Positions 1-12,600 of a stretch of DNA of 64,000 bases are shown here, in pieces. Source of the DNA: Monodelphis domestica (taxonomy: Eukaryota; Chordata; Mammalia; Didelphimorphia; Didelphidae); the NCBI RefSeq assembly GCF_027887165.1, contig NC_077233.1:231345372-231409371 (forward strand), in the 5' to 3' direction. Position 1 is the stretch's first letter. Each line of letters begins with the position of its first letter. Below the pieces are notes generated by a model that worked only from the letters and a program-made list of their open reading frames with translations, did no database searches and was not told the origin of the DNA. The translations under genes and the position numbers were made by a program.

Positions 1-200
1 TGTGATACTAAGTTATATTATGTTATGTTATGTTATGTTATGTTATGTTATGTTATGTTATGTTATGTTGTATTATATCATATTATATTAATTATATTAT
101 ATTATGTTATATTATGTTATATCATGTCATGTCATGTCATGTTATGTTATGTTATGTTGTGATGTGATGTGATGTGATATGAAGTTATATTATATCATAT
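1..200. repeat. Degenerate ATGTT/ATTAT minisatellite
   Basis: A pure (TTATG)n run spans about 18-68, followed by related TATAT, TCATG and TGATG pentamer runs to about 180. This is simple-sequence DNA with a drifting pentamer unit. Confidence 0.9.
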
Positions 201-1100
201 TATAATGCATTAAATATATAGTAAACCTATATGATAATATAAAATAAAAATGCTAATATTATATTACATATATTACATATAAATATAATCTCTTACTTTT
301 CTATAATTCTACTGGTCAAGATCAGCCCTATAGGTAGATACAATAGATAACATCTACACAGTAAGAACAATGCTTTTTTGGGCCAGTTTTGAGGGATGGG
401 GAAGGAATAGGATATTGGCCTGAATTCAAAATATTCTATTTACTAGGTGATAGGAAAAATATTTGTTTTATCTGATAATTTTTTTAAAAATCAGCTTCCT
501 TTTTGGTCAGATCTAGTTATTTCAGAAAGTGTACCATATACCTACCAAGCAAGTAGAGAGCTTCTTAACTGGCTAAGAATGAATTTAGGATGGTAAACTT
601 ATGCCTAAGCTTATTTCAGAGCACCCAGTTAGATGATTCAAGATCACACAGGTGAAGGTAAAACTAGCATCCCAACTCAGGTCCTTTTACTCTGAATTCA
701 GGAGTCCTTCCCCAACAATAATTGCCAGCTCTTCAGAAGTCATTTGCATGTAATCAACTGATATTCTAAATACAAATAATTCTCAGTTATTCATTAAGCA
801 AGTCCATTTAGAACTTCAAGAAACTCTAGGGTTAGGCCAATTGGATTTGTGTATACTTGAAAGTAAGAAAATTGCAACAATATTCAGAATTTTCACAGAT
901 TCAGATTGGCTTTTCATTCTAATTAGTCTATATTCATGAGACTTTTCTATATGGGACACAGGAACTCATGTTCCATCTTTACCCCTCATTCCCAAATAAA
1001 ATCCCATGTTATGTGTTATGAACTAATAATACAAAAAATTATATGGTGAGTAAATTATAATCTCAGCTTTCATGAGTATGCCTCTCCTTGCTAGAGGAAA
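200..1100. other. Non-coding upstream segment
   Basis: AT-rich sequence with no exon I can support. The PDILT exon that should precede 3572 (end of the b' domain) was looked for here and up to 3571 and not recognised. Confidence 0.5.
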
Positions 1101-1104
1101 TTAG

Positions 1105-1290
1105 GGAAAGTAGTGGCCAGGAAACGTAAAGACCTGTGTTCAAATCTAGTCTCAGGCATTTAGCAGTTGTATGACTCTGGGTATGTAATTTGTCTCTTAT
1201 TTGCTCAACTGTAAAAAGGGAATAATAGTGATTTGTAAAGTGCTTAGCCCAGGGCCTGATATAAAGTAGGAGCTTCATAAATTCATGCTC
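1105..1290 (+). repeat. MIR-like core SINE
   Basis: It carries the CORE-SINE order: TTCAAATC B-box-like motif, ATGACTCTGGG, AACTGTAAAAAGGG, and a tail GTGCTTAGCCCAGGGCCTG. Confidence 0.6.
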
Positions 1291-1308
1291 CCCCCAATTT
1301 GTCCAATT

Positions 1309-1550
1309 ATTGTTTGTTTTTGTTCAGTTGTTACAGTTATGTCTGACCCTTTGTGACCTCATTTTTTTTTTTTGGCAAAGATACTACAGTGGTTTGCCAT
1401 TTCCTTTTCTAGATCATTTGATAGATGAGGAAACTAAGGCACATAGGGTTAAGTGACTTGCCCAGGGTCACACAGCTTTTAAGTGTCTGTGGCCAGATTT
1501 GAAATCAGGAAAATGAGCACTCTATCCACTGCACCACCCCGCTGACCCTT
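1309..1550 (-). repeat. Marsupial SINE, 'aacaac' type
   Basis: Reverse-strand copy of the tRNA-derived SINE that ends in CAACTGAACAAC; it shows GTCTGACCC, GTTTGCCATTTCC and the CCCAGGGTCACACAGC core. The same family recurs many times in the window. Confidence 0.75.
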
Positions 1551-2012
1551 AATTTGTCCAAAGGAGTCATTTCATCTACTGTTGGTAGAAAATACTCTTG
1601 CTTTCACTTCTCCATCCTAATAAGAACATTAGTGATAATTCAGGACTTTATCAGACATTTTTAGAGGCATGGCCACTTAGAGGCAAGCATCTGCAAGGAG
1701 GCAATGGAGGTGGGTGTGCATGTGTGGGGAGGGTTGATTAAGCTGAAAAATGGCACAAAATGAGGAGGAAAAAAAAGGGCAGGCTTAAGAAAAAGAAGGG
1801 TTCTTGCCTATATAAGGAATATGTATGTGGGAGGCAGGACAAAGTCCATAAAAAAATTTGGAGATCAACTCAACAACAAAGCTGTATGGAGTGGGCACTG
1901 GCAATGTGCTTAACCAATGGTAGATGCCAATAGGAAACATATGAGAGTTTTTGTTTAAATACATACAGAATGGTTAAGGAGACAAGATCAACAATTTTTA
2001 AATCCAAGTAAT

Positions 2013-2205
2013 CCAGGCAGCTGGGTGGCTTAGTGGTTTGAGAGCCAGGTCTAGAGATGGGAGATCCTGGGTTCCAAAATGGCCTCGGATACTTGCTAGC
2101 TGTATGACCCTGGGTAAGTCACTTAATCCCTTTTGCCTAACCCTTTCTGCTCCCCTGCCTGGGAACCAATACACAGTATTGATTCTAAAACAGAAGATAA
2201 GGAAG
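2013..2205 (+). repeat. Marsupial SINE1-type copy
   Basis: Starts GGCAGCTGGGTGGC, has a TCCTGGGTTC box B, CCCTGGGTAAGTCACTTAA, and ends ACACAGTATTGATTCTAA plus a purine tail. This is the abundant marsupial tRNA-derived SINE. Confidence 0.85.
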
Positions 2206-2297
2206 GGGTTTAAGAAAAATCTAAGTGATCAGTCCAAGAGGATAAGTAATAGTAACAATATATACAGAGACTGTTACTTTATTTTATTTATTTTTTT

Positions 2298-2395
2298 AAA
2301 AAATCCTTACATTCTATCTTAGAATAGATACTAAGTATTATTTCTTAGGCAGTTAGAACGATAAGGACTCGGCAATTGGGGTTGTGACTAGCCCA
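2298..2395 (-). repeat. Truncated marsupial SINE1-type copy
   Basis: Reverse copy covering only the 3' half (AATCCTTACATTCTATCTTAGAA) and ending abruptly where the next SINE begins. Confidence 0.6.
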
Positions 2396-2399
2396 GTAG

Positions 2400-2885
2400 G
2401 GACAGCTGGGTCACAGTGGATTGAGATCCAGGCCTAGAGACAGAAAGTCCTGGGTTCAAATTTGGCCTCAGATGCTTCCTAGTTATGTGACCCTGGGCAA
2501 GTCACTTAACCCCCATTGCCTAATGTAAAAGTTAAAATTAAATCTCAATTATAACATTATATTTAAGAGATTTATTATTGATCATTAGAAATCAAGGAAT
2601 AAAGAAGATACAAAATAAAGACCACGTGCCCATGACTGGTTAGCCATTTTTAGCCATCCCCACTCACCACCATCACTGCTCATTCCACATCAGAGAGGAG
2701 GAGCCTCCAAAGCCCATGCCCTTTATCCTCTGCCCACAGGAAGTATGTAATGACAGGAAGTTAGTGGGCTCTTGGGATATGTAGTTCTTTTTTTAGGGTA
2801 ACAGATTTTCAATCATACACTAGCCCTTACCACTGCCTTGGAACCAATACATAGTATTGATTCTAAGATGGAAAGTAAGGGTTTA
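2400..2885 (+). repeat. Marsupial SINE1-type copy split by an insertion
   Basis: The 5' part (2400-2523) stops inside CATTGCCTA, and the SINE resumes with CTAGCCCTTACC at 2820 and runs to its tail near 2885. About 296 bp of unrelated sequence lies between. Confidence 0.8.
2524..2819 (+). mobile_element. Probable solo LTR of an endogenous retrovirus
   Basis: The insert begins TGTAAAAG and ends CATACA, i.e. TG...CA termini. It is flanked by a short duplication (CTAA/CTAG) and contains a GGAATAAAG polyadenylation-like motif. It carries no coding sequence. Family not identified; strand is inferred from the AATAAA. Confidence 0.5.
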
Positions 2886-2924
2886 TAAAATGACTTGCCT
2901 CCCCTACATATAAAACTGTTAAGG

Positions 2925-3140
2925 CTCACAAAGAGCTTTATTTAGTTCATCTCACTTAATTCTCACAATCCCAGGAGGTTAATGCTATTATTATCTCCAT
3001 TTTACAAATGAAGAAATTAAAACAGAGGATATCTGAGTTGCCCAGCGTCACAAGCTAGTAATTGCATGAGGCAAGATTTGAACTCAGAACATTCTGACTC
3101 CAAATTCAGCATTCTATACACTGTACTACCTAGCTGCCCC
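2925..3140 (-). repeat. MIR-like core SINE
   Basis: Reverse copy with TCTCACAATCCCAGGAGG, TTATCTCCATTTTACAAATG and CACTGTACTACCTAGCTGCCCC. Confidence 0.7.
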
Positions 3141-3571
3141 TTGATATAATGATTTAGTTTTAAAAAACCCAATCTATTGAAATTGAAATCTAAAGGAATT
3201 TCATTCATTTCTCATTATTACTGATCACAATATTTCTGAGCGTCACTTTCCTATCAAATGAGGAGATCGGACTAGAGGGACTCCAAGGACCCTTCCAAAT
3301 TAGGAATCTATGATTTGGATTTGTCTCTGCTGATCCTTTTTCATTTCTATAATCTGTGACTCCAGTTAGCTGGATAGAGTTTCTTCTGTTTCTAAATGCA
3401 TAATCCCATGCCCTGTGGTCAATCATTAGGTTTGAGCCTGGGTCATATATGTCATTAGTTTTTAGTCAAAGTGGAAAAGCCCTTGCCACCCTCATTCAGG
3501 CTCCTGGGTCCAGGTATCTATGAACTTTCCTTTGCTAAAGTCTCCCTGTGCTTTGGAATTTGTCTTTTCAG

Positions 3572-3692
3572 CAACAATTATCCAGTGAGAATATTCCTAA
3601 AGACTGGGATACTAAACCTGTCAAGGTGCTTGTTGGAAAGAACTTCAAGGAGGTTGTCTTCAGTCATAGAAGGAATGCATTTGTAATGTTCT
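3572..3692 (+). CDS. PDILT: PDILT exon: start of a' domain
   Basis: The exon follows a TTTTCAG acceptor and ends at a GTAAGT donor. It encodes 40 codons plus one base, beginning [13 protein letters not shown] and running through KVLVGKNF to FVMF. The last base T joins AT of the next exon to give Tyr, restoring the YAPW motif across the intron. The residues align with the b'-a' junction of PDI proteins. Confidence 0.88.
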
Positions 3693-6600
3693 GTAAGTAT
3701 TGCTCAGGGAGAATGAATGAATGAATGCATCAGAGTACAATGACTTCTTAGGATTATCACACATGTTATTTGGGCATTATTAAAGGCAGCTCTGTGGCTC
3801 AGTGAAAAGAGTACTGGTCCTAGAATTAGGAAGGCTCGAGTTCAAATCCAACCTTAGACACTTACTAGCTTTATGACCTTGGGCAAGTCACTTAACCAGG
3901 TTGCCTCAGTTTCCTAGACTGTAAAATGAGCTAGAGAAGGAAATAGTAAACTACTCTATTATCTTTGCCAAGAAAACTCTAAAAGGGGTCACAAAGAGTT
4001 GGATACAACTGAAAACAACTAAACAACAATACACAGTATGGATTCGAAGATGGAAGATCCAAGTGATCAGACTCTAGAGGATATAGAATAGTAAAAATAC
4101 ATGTAACAACAATGTAAATAGTTGTTTACATGTCATCTCCCTCACCAGACTGAGTTCTTTTGACTATTTTTGCCTTGTTTTATCCCCAGCACCTTCCCAG
4201 TGCCTGATCTATCGATGAAACCATAAAAATATAATTGTCTGAATGTTTTCCCCATGGGAACCTTGATATAATACTATTACTTTAGCTTAGCATTCAATAG
4301 TAGATGTGTCCAAGAGAGTTAATTAATGTAAATAACTGACAGAGCTGGTTTTAACATTCTTTTCTTCAAAAACATGGTCTTGTGTCTTGGATCCTGCCAG
4401 GATGCTGGTGCCAAGTTCCAGGGTGAGGATTTGAGGTATACATGTGAGGTGTCTCACCGCTCCGCCAGTCTTCTGATAACCTCAGCTTTATATACAGAAC
4501 CTTGAGCTCCTCATCCTGAATCCATCTGGATCTCTGAGCCTGAAACAGGAATTGGCATTCTGAGGGGGAAAGGGGTGTTTCAAGGAGAATGCCAGTTTCT
4601 TCCTTTAAAGTCTCTATATTATAGAAGAATTTCACTGAGAATTTTACACCAAGGAAATAAAAGGTTCTTGAATACCAGAAAGTCTTTAATGGCGAGAACC
4701 ATATAGTTCAAGGGTTTCTAGTGAGGAAATAGTCAAAATTTCGTAGTTAGTGGAGGAGGAAGAAATGAGAGGCATGTGGCATCGGTACTGACTGTGATAA
4801 AAGGCAGTGTGTATAGCAGATAGAGGTTTACTCTTAGAGCTCAGAAGAACTGGATTCAAATTCTGCCTCTGACAATTCCTGGCTATGTGACTTTGGGCAA
4901 GTTATTGAAGCTCTAAATGGCTCCCTGCCCTTGCCCCCCAACTACCCTCTAGAACTGTAACTAGCACAAATACAAACCAACAATGGTAGGCATCTCCTTA
5001 CCCAGGAGTCCCCTAGATGGGTGAAATCACAGGTTCCATCTCTATTCTATATTTTCTTTATAAAGAATATGTAATTATCAGGAAGATAAGCCAGGACTAA
5101 GCTTAAGGGTATCATTTTGTTTGTATGAGAGTATGGGAGGGAAGAGGGAAGGGAGAGAGGGGATGAAAGAAGACTATATTATTGTTTCTCCATTTCACCA
5201 GTGGGTCAGACAAGATCCAAGTGATGAAATAATGGAAATCCATAGCCTTTCCCATGGAACATTGTGGGCTCCCTCTAATCACTTCCATACTTAATAGAAG
5301 TCTCAAGTTGTTAGAATGTTCATTTGGCTCTGCTGAAAGTCATGGTAATGACAAAAAACAAAATCAGTGTCATTTTCTTTTAAGCAGAGCTGTGATAGAA
5401 TGGGCTCCCTGGGTGGATCCATTAGGCCCTTCCCTTTCCTGAAACCAGCAGGCAAGCCTTGCTAATGCCTTGGGGGCTTGGTGTACCTCCAAGGACAAGT
5501 AAATGGAAGTTCATGGGTAATAGGAGATGGTTAAGGAATATATTGACTCAGAGGCCTTGGGTTACATCCAGGGACAGAGAAGTGGGAGAAGGAAGAGACA
5601 AAGGAGTGCTCCAAGGTGGAAAGAACAGCAGCCATTTGATTTTTTTTCACTTCAAAATTTTTCAAAACCTTAAGAAATGTCCTTGTCCACATCCCAGTAG
5701 TTTGCTGTAAAAGTATTTATATTGTGGACTAAAAACCGGACTACAGGGCAAATGGCCATTGTGGCATTTCTCATTGCTAGGAGTAGCAGTTCTTAGATAA
5801 TTTCTTCTCAAAATGGAATTTTAGGACATACAAGTGTAAGAAAACTATAATTTTTAAAGAGTAGGAGTATTCAGGAAGGGAAATGTCAATGTTCTCATTC
5901 GCAATGAGAGAGGGGAATAATATGAATGTTCCAAATCTTTATTTTGTTCTTCTTTGACTATGTCTTTTCCTGTGGCCCTTGTCTTACAGATGCCCCATGG
6001 TCTTATGAGTGCAAGTCTCTGCTTCCAGTATTAGAGGAGCTAGGCAAGAAATATCAGTACCATGAATCTGTCACCATTGCAAAAATTGACGTCACAGCCA
6101 ATGATATTCATCAGATGTTCCTGGAAAAATATCCGTTCTTCAAATTCTTTCCAGCTAAAACTGATTTGGTGAGAAAGTTTTCAGAGTCTTCTCTATGGTT
6201 CCATTCAAAATTTGACTCCTGTCCTTCTTGACCAATTGGGTGACAATGATCAGTGTTTTAACATTTTGATGGCTGGGGCTTGGTTGAAGAGAAGAAGTTA
6301 TCTACAGACTCCCCTCCTCCTTCTCTGCCCTTCCTATGTCCTACATGGGATTTTTCTGTTAATTTGGGATGAGGAAGGGAATTTTAACCTGCTGGAGAGA
6401 GAACAATAGAGGCCAACTTCCTCTACCCATCAAAAGGCTTAAAGAGAAAGCATCTCTATACCAAGCCTCCTCCTCAACTGAAAAAGCACTGCATCACTGA
6501 TTCAATTGGGGATCTAGGTCTGAATTCTCTTGCATTTCTCTATTTTGAGGAAGCTAAATAACTATGAATCAGTAATATCTATTTAATTACTTCCAGTTCC

Positions 6601-9600
6601 TCAGCTGGGGAAACTCCACCCTAGGTTTAGATAATTTACTCTCTCTTCAGTATACTTTTTCTGGAGTGGGTCACATCAAAACTGTCATGTATGCATCAAA
6701 ACCTCCTTCTCTAGATGATCTTAAGGCTAGGAATAGAAATGCAATCTTTCAAGCACTGACTAACAGCTGGGCTAGTGGGTCTTAAAAAAAAAGTTTTTTT
6801 GTTGTTTTCCTCTTTTTCCCATCCTTCCCCTTCCCCAAGAAGACAAGAAATATGATATATATTTGACATATATTATCACATAATACATATTTCCTGTTTA
6901 TCATGTTGTGAAACAAGACACATATTGCTTATACTAGAGAAAAATTCATGGAGAAAATAAAGTTAAGAATATTATGCTTTACCAACAACATGGAAATGGA
7001 TTCTGATCAAGGACACATGTAATACCCAGTGGAATTGCGCATTGCTATGGGAGAGGTGGGAGGAGGGGAGGGAGGAATAGAAAATGATTTTTGTAACCAA
7101 GGAATAATGTTTGAAATTGACCAAATAAAATTTTTAAAGTGATAACTTTATTAAATAAAAAAAAGAATAACAAGAAGGGAAAATTCTTTGAAGGATCTGC
7201 GCCCTTGGCAGTTGTATGAAAGCTATTTTGATTTTCCTCAGTGGATGCAATGGAAACCCCATTTTCTTTACCCTGCTCCAAATAAGTTCAGAAATCTAGA
7301 ACCTTCAGAAAGGGAAGGCAGAGTAGTACTTGATTACATTAAAATGCATGTAAAACTGGAATAAGTGGGTGCTAAAACCTTGCTTTTTGACAGCTATAAT
7401 AAAGGTCACATTTTACCCTCCCCACTCCAAAAAAAAAACTGCACTCAAATGCCATTTGTTCCTTCTATGGTGGTGGATATCCTTTTTCATCAGGAGCCCC
7501 TTAGAATTGTCCTGGATCCTTTCCCTGTTGATAATAATTAAGCAATTCACAGTTGATCATCATACTTTATTGCTATTACTGTATACCCTGTTCTTCTGGT
7601 TCTTCTCACTTCATTTTGCATCATTTCATATGTTTTCCAGGTATTTTGTGATCATCTTGTGTGTCATTTCTTATTGCACGACAGTATTCCTTTGCAATCA
7701 TATACCACAATTTGTTTAGCTGTGATTTTTTCAAAGCTTGAAAACTGACCAGAGTAATATGTGGCAAAGGATGGTGGTTATGTTGAATTTTAATCAGAAA
7801 TATGTTGATATTTTAAAATTGTAAATAATTAGCCTTTCAAGTGATCTTTTTGGGGAAAGTTTATATCACCCATACTTCCAAAGTTATTAAAGCTTTAAAT
7901 GGCAATATCATCACATCATGTGTTATTTCTTGGGCCAATGAATATATCATCTTGGTAAGAGGGAACTGGCTTTGGGATCAGATCTTGGTCCAGCTCTTTA
8001 CGAGCTGTGTGACCTTGGACAAGTTGCTTAACTTTTCTCAGCTTGAGCTTCACCTTCTTTAAGTGATAGTTTTTGATGAGATGATGCTTAAAGCCCTTTC
8101 TAACTCCAAATCCCTGAGGCACTTAGGTAACATAATTTGTTTTCCTCCTTTAAGTGCAAGGGAAGACCAACCACCATCTTGTGTTTTGCCTTTCTTTCTC
8201 TCCAGGTTGTACCATATGATGGTGAATATAACCTGGATGCCTTTATTAACTTTGTGGAAAAAGAAATCAAGTCTCAAATGGAATCAGAGGAGGTAAAGGC
8301 TGTTTCTACTTATCCTTAATTATTATTCTCAACTTAGGGACAAGGTAATAAAGTGATAATTGCACACTAGGAGAGACCTCTGGTCAGTATCACGGTCTCT
8401 TCCTCTCTAGCATCAAGGACTGGCTTAGACATATTGATTATTTTAAAATAGGGGAATCTACTAAATAAAGTTCAGGATCAATTTCAATGATTGTAGGATG
8501 CTATACTTATATATATGTGTGTGTACATGCTTTAATATGTTTTTAAGCATACACACATCTACATACACACTCACAAAGGGCATCTAGATGGAACAATGGA
8601 TACAGTGCTCATTCTGAGTTCAAATCTTGCCTCAGATACTTACTAGTTGTGTGACCCTGGGCAAGATATTTAACGCTGCTTCAGTTTCCTCATCTGTAAA
8701 ATGAGCTGGATAAGGAAATGGCAAACTACTCCAGTGTGTTTGCCAAGAAAATCCAAATGGGATCAAGAAGAGTCATGCATTACTGAAAACAACTGAATAA
8801 ACCAATTCAGGTAGTTAAAATTTCTGCCTTTTGTAATTGGACAAAGGTGTTAGGATTGAAATCATCTACTGCAGGCTCTCTGAAAGCACCTTCAGGACAT
8901 CTCCAAGAGTAGAGGGCAATAGGAATGACCTGCACTTCACCCCATTTTAAAGGAATGTCTAAAGAAGATAATAATTGTCTAGATGTCATCAAAAATTTTA
9001 AGATTCTGACTGAATGCGGGTCTCTTTTTACTATTTGGAGTATGTGAATAAATCATAATTGGGAAACTAAGTCAAAGGTTTTTACATAATCACTAAGAGG
9101 ATAGATTCCATGGTGCTTTGGGAAAACTTACTCAATAATTATCAATTGATAATAAATTCTTTATTCTCCTGAGACTTTTGGAGACACCTATTTTGTTCGT
9201 CAGACAATATATTGTTTTAAGTGTTCATAGATTTTTTTGGTGATGTAAGATATGCCTTTTGTATAAAATACAGAATCATGTAATTGGTTTATATTTGACA
9301 ACTAGTATTGCCTTTTGGAAGAAAGGAAACTGGGATTTTTTGTATACCTTCTGCAAGTTAGCTGATTTACCAATATTTTCTCATTTAATCCTTACAGAAA
9401 CCCTGGGAGGAAGTGCTATATAACATCCCCATTTTACAATTGTGGAAACTGATTTAAATGATTTACCCATTGTCATAGTTCAGGTCTGAGGCCAAATTTG
9501 AACTCAGATCTTCTTACTCTAGGTCTAGCAATCTATTCACTGAACTACCTAGATAGATGTGCCATGCCTTCTCTTAAAAAAGGGTTGTATCAGATGTGCA

Positions 9601-12600
9601 TCTAAGAGAAAACTGGTAAAGTGCTTTGCTTGTAATTCTTGCTCTGCTTTGGAACATTTAAAGCAATTGTTAATGATTTTATCTTGTCCTACCACTGTCC
9701 ATTACTGCAGAGAAGCTAAAATTTTGCCACCTCTCTTTACCTGACTCTTCTGCCCTTCATTATATTCATAGTATTCAACATTTGCATTTGGTCAACTCAC
9801 ATTTTGGTTGTGTTGGACCTCTGACAACCATATAGGTGACCCGAAGTCCTCTTTCTTCAGGGTTTCTGTATCTCCTTTAATTTTGTTGCTCTCAAGCTTC
9901 TGTGGTAGAGGATTAAATGAAAGAAGAATTTTAAAAAATATATTTAAATTAATTAATAAATTAATGAAAATTAATAAAAATATTTATTTTATTTGAATTT
10001 TTTTCTACCTTGACTCCTTTTATCACTTTAACTTTTTCATTTAATTTCAATTGCCAATTAAAGGAATATAGAATTTCTAATTTCTTTTGATTTCTTAGTT
10101 CCATTCATTAGTTTCCTTTTTTTTTTACTTTCTTTCAACTGGGTAAAATGACATTCATGTTTTATGCAGTATATATCAGCTAAATACTATAATCTTCTTA
10201 AGACTTTACATAGGATTTTCATAGAAAGGGATACCCTAGGGAAATGTCCACAAGTTCAGATAAAAGTGGAAGTTAGCAGGGGCAAGGAGAAGAGTCATTC
10301 CAGGCAAGAGAGCAGCTTGGATAGTTGACTGTTTAGGTGGAATTAGAAAGTATACAAACTAATAAGCAGGGTCTATGCTTTGTGAACAAGGAATAGGAAT
10401 AGTTCAGTTATAGACTATTAGTGTCAATTTTAAGCCTTCTCTTTCTTTATCCCTTTTTTTCTAAGAAGGGATCAGGAAGAAAAGAAGAAAAAGTATAAAA
10501 GATGAATAATCATAATAATGAAAGTGAATGATATGGACTCACTCATAAAATATATAAGGAGAGTAGTGAAATGGAATTGAAAGACTCTGACAGTATGTTA
10601 TGGTTTACAAGAGTATACCTGATGGGGGCAAGCTGGGTGGTTTAGTGGATTGAGAACCAGGCCTAGAGAGATGGGAGATCCTGTGTTCAAATCTGACCTC
10701 AGATTCTACCCCTCTGTGTGACCCTGGGCAAGTCACTTAACCCCCTTGCCTAGCCCTTACCACTCTTCTGCCTTGGAGTCAATACACAGTAGGTAAGCAT
10801 TTTAAAAACGGGTTTTTTTTTAAACAGAGTATACCTGAAACATAAAAATTCATAAAGAGTTAAAATGAGAGGTTGGAACCGAATTTTTATTCTGGTATTA
10901 CTCAGGTAAATTGACCAAAAAAGGAGCAGTAATCATGAACTCAGACAAACAACAGTAAAAATAGACATTGTTAATGGAAATATGCAGACAAGTCATATTA
11001 TGCTTAGAGAAAGCAGTTAATGTAATAATATCAGTTCTTCATATATATGCCCCAAATGGCAAAGCATCTAAGTATTTAGGAAAAAGGTTAACTGAATTAG
11101 GGGAGAAATAGACAGCAAAACTTCAATAATCGGATACTTCAATGTGCACCTTTTAGAACAAATTTAACAAAAAGATAAATAATAAAAAAGTTAAGGATCT
11201 AAATAGAATTTTAGAAAAGGTAGACATGTTAGATTTCTGAGGATTTCTCAATGGAAATAGAAAAGAAAATGCATAGATCTTAGTTGTGCATGGCAACTTA
11301 ATTGATCATTTTCTAGGACATAAAATCCTCATATACAAATGTTAGAAAAGCAGAAATATTAAACATTTGTTTTACTGACTATAACTCAATAAAGTTGTGA
11401 ATAGTAAATGGCCTTTGAAGAAAAGATTAAAAGGAAAAGGGACACAAAATAATCTAACCATGTATACTTGGTGGGTAAAAGGACAAATCATAGAAGGAAT
11501 TGATAACTTTATTAACTAAAATAACAAAAATATCATGTCAGAGTTTTGGGGATGCAATCAAAGCAGTCTTTAGGGGAAATGTATATCTCTAATCCTTTCA
11601 ACAACAGAAAGAAAAATGTAAAAAATCAGAACTAAAAAATTAAAAACTACAAATGCCCAACCCAACATAAAAATAGGAATTTTGAAAGAGAAAAAATAAA
11701 TTAAAAATTTAACAAACATAAAGTACAATAAATGGGTTAATAAATTTAGAATCTATTTTTAAAGTAGATAAGTCATTAGATAATCTCAACAGAAAAATGA
11801 AAATCAAATCACCAAGATCAAAGAGGAAAAAAATGAGAATTCATAACAGACAAAAGAGAAGTGGTCACCAATTGATGCAGTGCATGGGATGGAGATCAGG
11901 AAAGGGAGAAATGCATATCTTTAGAATTTGTAGAAATATAGACAGAGCTAGAAGAGACACCAGAAAAATATTTTAAATTATCTTTCCATCAACTCCTTCT
12001 ATAAAAGTTTCCCCATAGTTGCCTTTTTAAACCCTTTCTTCTGCTAGATGGGAGCTTGGAAAGATACAGTTGCTGCAGTCTCTACTATATGATTTAGGGC
12101 ACAGTTCCTGACTCAGACAACCTTGTTAAGTAAAGAGATCTAAGAATTAGGCTCCTATATATCTTTTAAAGGTACCTGTGGTTAGACTGACATCTTTGCC
12201 AGCAGTAAAGTTCAACCCCAAATGTCCTCTGTGTTGCTTTCTCACCCACCCTCCACCAACTATTTTAGCTTGTAAGGGAAAGGTTTCCTAGTTATGAATC
12301 TGAAGGTGGATCTCCAAGAATGGAGTTTTTACATAATATCTTAAGAAAGACACACTTAGATTATCATGTAATTTAAACATGTTTAAGACTGGACCCTTGA
12401 AAATCTTCAAAATTTGCTTTGATTGTCCTCCCATTTTCTAAGCTTTCTTCCAATTTCTCAGCCCTATCCCCTAGGATCATGAATTCCTCGTTGTAATGCC
12501 TTACCTGGGTTTGTCCATATGCAGGCTTAAAAATTATTTCACTGAAGCTGGAGGCAAAAGACCTGGGTTAAAGTCTTGACACTCTGCCATTTACTATTTC

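Noticed and set aside
1-200. Telomere or satellite array at the window start
   Set aside because: The unit is a drifting TTATG/TATAT pentamer, not a telomere repeat, and it decays within 200 bp.
2038-2322. 94-codon open frame
   Set aside because: Runs through a SINE1-type copy and its A/T tail.
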